From positions 1-6,461 of the forward strand of contig JAHEYX010000186.1 of the NCBI GenBank assembly GCA_023251415.1: a stretch of 6,461 nt of DNA. The letters are read 5' to 3'. This DNA comes from Chitinophagales bacterium. Its GTDB lineage: Bacteria > Bacteroidota > Bacteroidia > Chitinophagales > CAIODY01. Within the stretch, counting starts at the first letter, position 1, and each line of letters starts with the position of its first letter. Below are positions 5,311 through 6,461 of this stretch, piece after piece. Below the pieces are notes generated by a model. The model searched no databases. It was not told where the DNA came from and saw only the letters and a program-made list of their open reading frames with translations. The translations under genes were made by a program, and so were the position numbers.

Positions 5311-6105
5311 GTGAAAGCTTATTTAGATTTATTACAACATATTTTGGATACCGGAGCTGATAAGTCAGATCGTACCGGAACCGGCACGCGCAGTGTGTTT
5401 GGTTACCAAATGCGTTTTAATTTACAAGAAGGCTTTCCGTTATTAACCACTAAAAAGTTACATACTAAAAGTATCTTTCACGAGCTGATTTGGTTTTTGC
5501 AAGGTGATACCAATATTCATTACCTCAAAGAAAACGGCGTGAGTATATGGGATGAATGGGCTGATGCAGCCGGTGATTTAGGTCCGGTATATGGTAAACA
5601 ATGGCGCAGTTGGCAATGTGCCGATGGTCGTGTAATTGACCAAATTTCGCAGGTGATACAGCAATTAAAGACCAATCCGGATAGTCGCAGAATGATTGTT
5701 TCGGCGTGGAATGTAGCCGATATCGACCAAATGAAATTACCGCCTTGTCATTGCTTGTTTCAGTTTTATGTAGCCAATGGTAAATTGAGTTGCCAATTGT
5801 ATCAACGCAGTGCCGATGTATTTTTAGGTGTCCCGTTTAATATTGCTTCGTATGCCTTATTGGTGCATTTAATAGCTCAAGTGTGTAACCTGCAAGTTGG
5901 TGATTTTATTCATACCTTAGGCGATGCGCATTTATATGCCAATCACATCGAACAAGCCAAATTGCAATTAACACGTGATCCGCGTCGCTTACCGCAATTG
6001 AAACTCAATCCGGAAGTGAAAGACATCTTCCAATTCAACTACGACGACATCAGTATAGTGGATTACGATCCGCATCCACATATTAAAGCTGCTGTAGCCG
6101 TTTAA
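5311..6105 (+). CDS. thyA: Thymidylate synthase
   Basis: ThyA methylates dUMP to dTMP using 5,10-methylene-tetrahydrofolate as carbon and hydride donor, releasing dihydrofolate. The protein has 264 residues, the same as E. coli ThyA, and aligns to it without visible gaps. Key residues fall at the same numbers: Arg21 for phosphate, Arg126-Arg127 from the partner subunit, the nucleophile Cys146 in PPCHCLFQFYV, Asp169, Asn177 in VPFNIASY, and His207/Tyr209 in DAHLYANH. The end DYDPHPHIKAAVAV is the conserved C-terminus that closes over the active site. The start is GTG at 5311, supported by the M-K-x-Y-L start of the family; no ATG fits. There is no Shine-Dalgarno sequence. It is 17 bp after the dehydrogenase and 10 bp before folA, so co-transcription is likely; the thyA-folA order is common and links dihydrofolate production to its reduction. 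Confidence 0.98.
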   Translation: MKAYLDLLQHILDTGADKSDRTGTGTRSVFGYQMRFNLQEGFPLLTTKKLHTKSIFHELIWFLQGDTNIHYLKENGVSIWDEWADAAGDLGPVYGKQWRSWQCADGRVIDQISQVIQQLKTNPDSRRMIVSAWNVADIDQMKLPPCHCLFQFYVANGKLSCQLYQRSADVFLGVPFNIASYALLVHLIAQVCNLQVGDFIHTLGDAHLYANHIEQAKLQLTRDPRRLPQLKLNPEVKDIFQFNYDDISIVDYDPHPHIKAAVAV

Positions 6106-6115
6106 TCCCCTTCTT

Positions 6116-6461
6116 ATGTTGATTTCTATTATCGTTGCTGCCGATGAAAACAATGCCATTGGTATCAACAATACCTTGCCGTGGCATTTGCCGGTCGATT
6201 TAAAATACTTTAAACAACGTACGACAGGGCATTCCATTTTAATGGGACGAAAAACTTATGAATCCATTGGTAAACCCTTGCCAAATCGGGAGAATCGAGT
6301 TATTAGTCGCAATGAATTAGTATTAGAAGGCGTACATACCTATCGTTCTATTATGGATGCTGTAAATGCCTGTGCTGGTGCGGGCGAGCAAGAATGTTTT
6401 ATAATTGGTGGCGGGCAAATCTACCAAGAAGCTATGCAAGGCATTGCCAATAAAGTATATT
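6116..6461 (+). CDS. folA: Dihydrofolate reductase (3' end outside window)
   Basis: This enzyme reduces dihydrofolate to tetrahydrofolate with NADPH and so recycles the product of ThyA. The first 115 residues are visible and the frame is still open at the right edge. MLISIIVAADENNAIG at 1-16 is the usual first strand and Met20-type loop. LPWHLPVDLKYFK at 21-33 holds Trp23 and the acidic substrate residue Asp28 (Asp27 of E. coli). MGRKTYESIG at 43-52 is the NADPH-binding segment with the conserved arginine, and IIGGGQIY at 96-103 is the second cofactor glycine motif. ATG 6116 is 10 bp after the thyA stop, with no Shine-Dalgarno sequence, which suggests translation as part of one message. About 45-50 residues are expected to be missing. 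Confidence 0.96.
   Translation, partial: MLISIIVAADENNAIGINNTLPWHLPVDLKYFKQRTTGHSILMGRKTYESIGKPLPNRENRVISRNELVLEGVHTYRSIMDAVNACAGAGEQECFIIGGGQIYQEAMQGIANKVY

Noticed and set aside
5989..6237. Minus-strand frame over the thyA-folA junction
   Set aside because: It lies opposite two certain genes and has no recognisable content.

Overview
The window looks like chromosomal DNA from a low-GC member of the Bacteroidota. Three things point there. The secreted protein at 2940-3860 ends in a type IX secretion (Por) sorting domain, which is confined to that phylum. None of the genes has a Shine-Dalgarno sequence upstream of its start. One promoter-like site matches the Bacteroidota -7 pattern TAnnTTTG. 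I cannot name a genus from this sequence.

Layout: 1-372 is the 3' end of a 5'-nucleotidase-family gene. 494-1396 is a long plus-strand reading frame built almost wholly of 35 uninterrupted 21-bp units (35 heptads, first E/H/L/I-rich, then H/C/Y/G/A-rich, then K/L/H-rich). Its only upstream ATG (494) is separated from the array by an in-frame TAA at 515-517. 1397-1813 is non-coding, with a cluster of short GC-rich repeats. 1814-2314 is rfaE2 (heptose-1-phosphate adenylyltransferase). 2315-2939 is non-coding and packed with palindromes and direct repeats. 2940-3860 is the T9SS-secreted protein. 3861-4153 is non-coding and holds a second copy of the last 38 bp of rfaE2 plus 6 bp beyond its stop. 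4154-5293 is an acyl-CoA dehydrogenase, 5311-6105 is thyA, and 6116 to the right edge is the start of folA.

The last three genes are closely packed (17 bp and 10 bp gaps) and probably co-transcribed. ThyA makes dTMP and turns methylene-THF into dihydrofolate, which FolA reduces again, so the thyA-folA pair is a functional unit. The acyl-CoA dehydrogenase belongs to fatty-acid or branched-chain catabolism and has no obvious link to them. rfaE2 belongs to ADP-heptose synthesis for LPS.

Two things stand out. First is the in-frame heptad array with nested 63-bp and 42-bp higher-order repeats and an unresolved start. Second is the 44-bp near-perfect direct repeat (2277-2320 and 3980-4023) that brackets about 1.7 kb holding the secreted-protein gene and the palindromes. 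That is the layout expected of an insertion at the 3' end of rfaE2, although no recombinase is visible.
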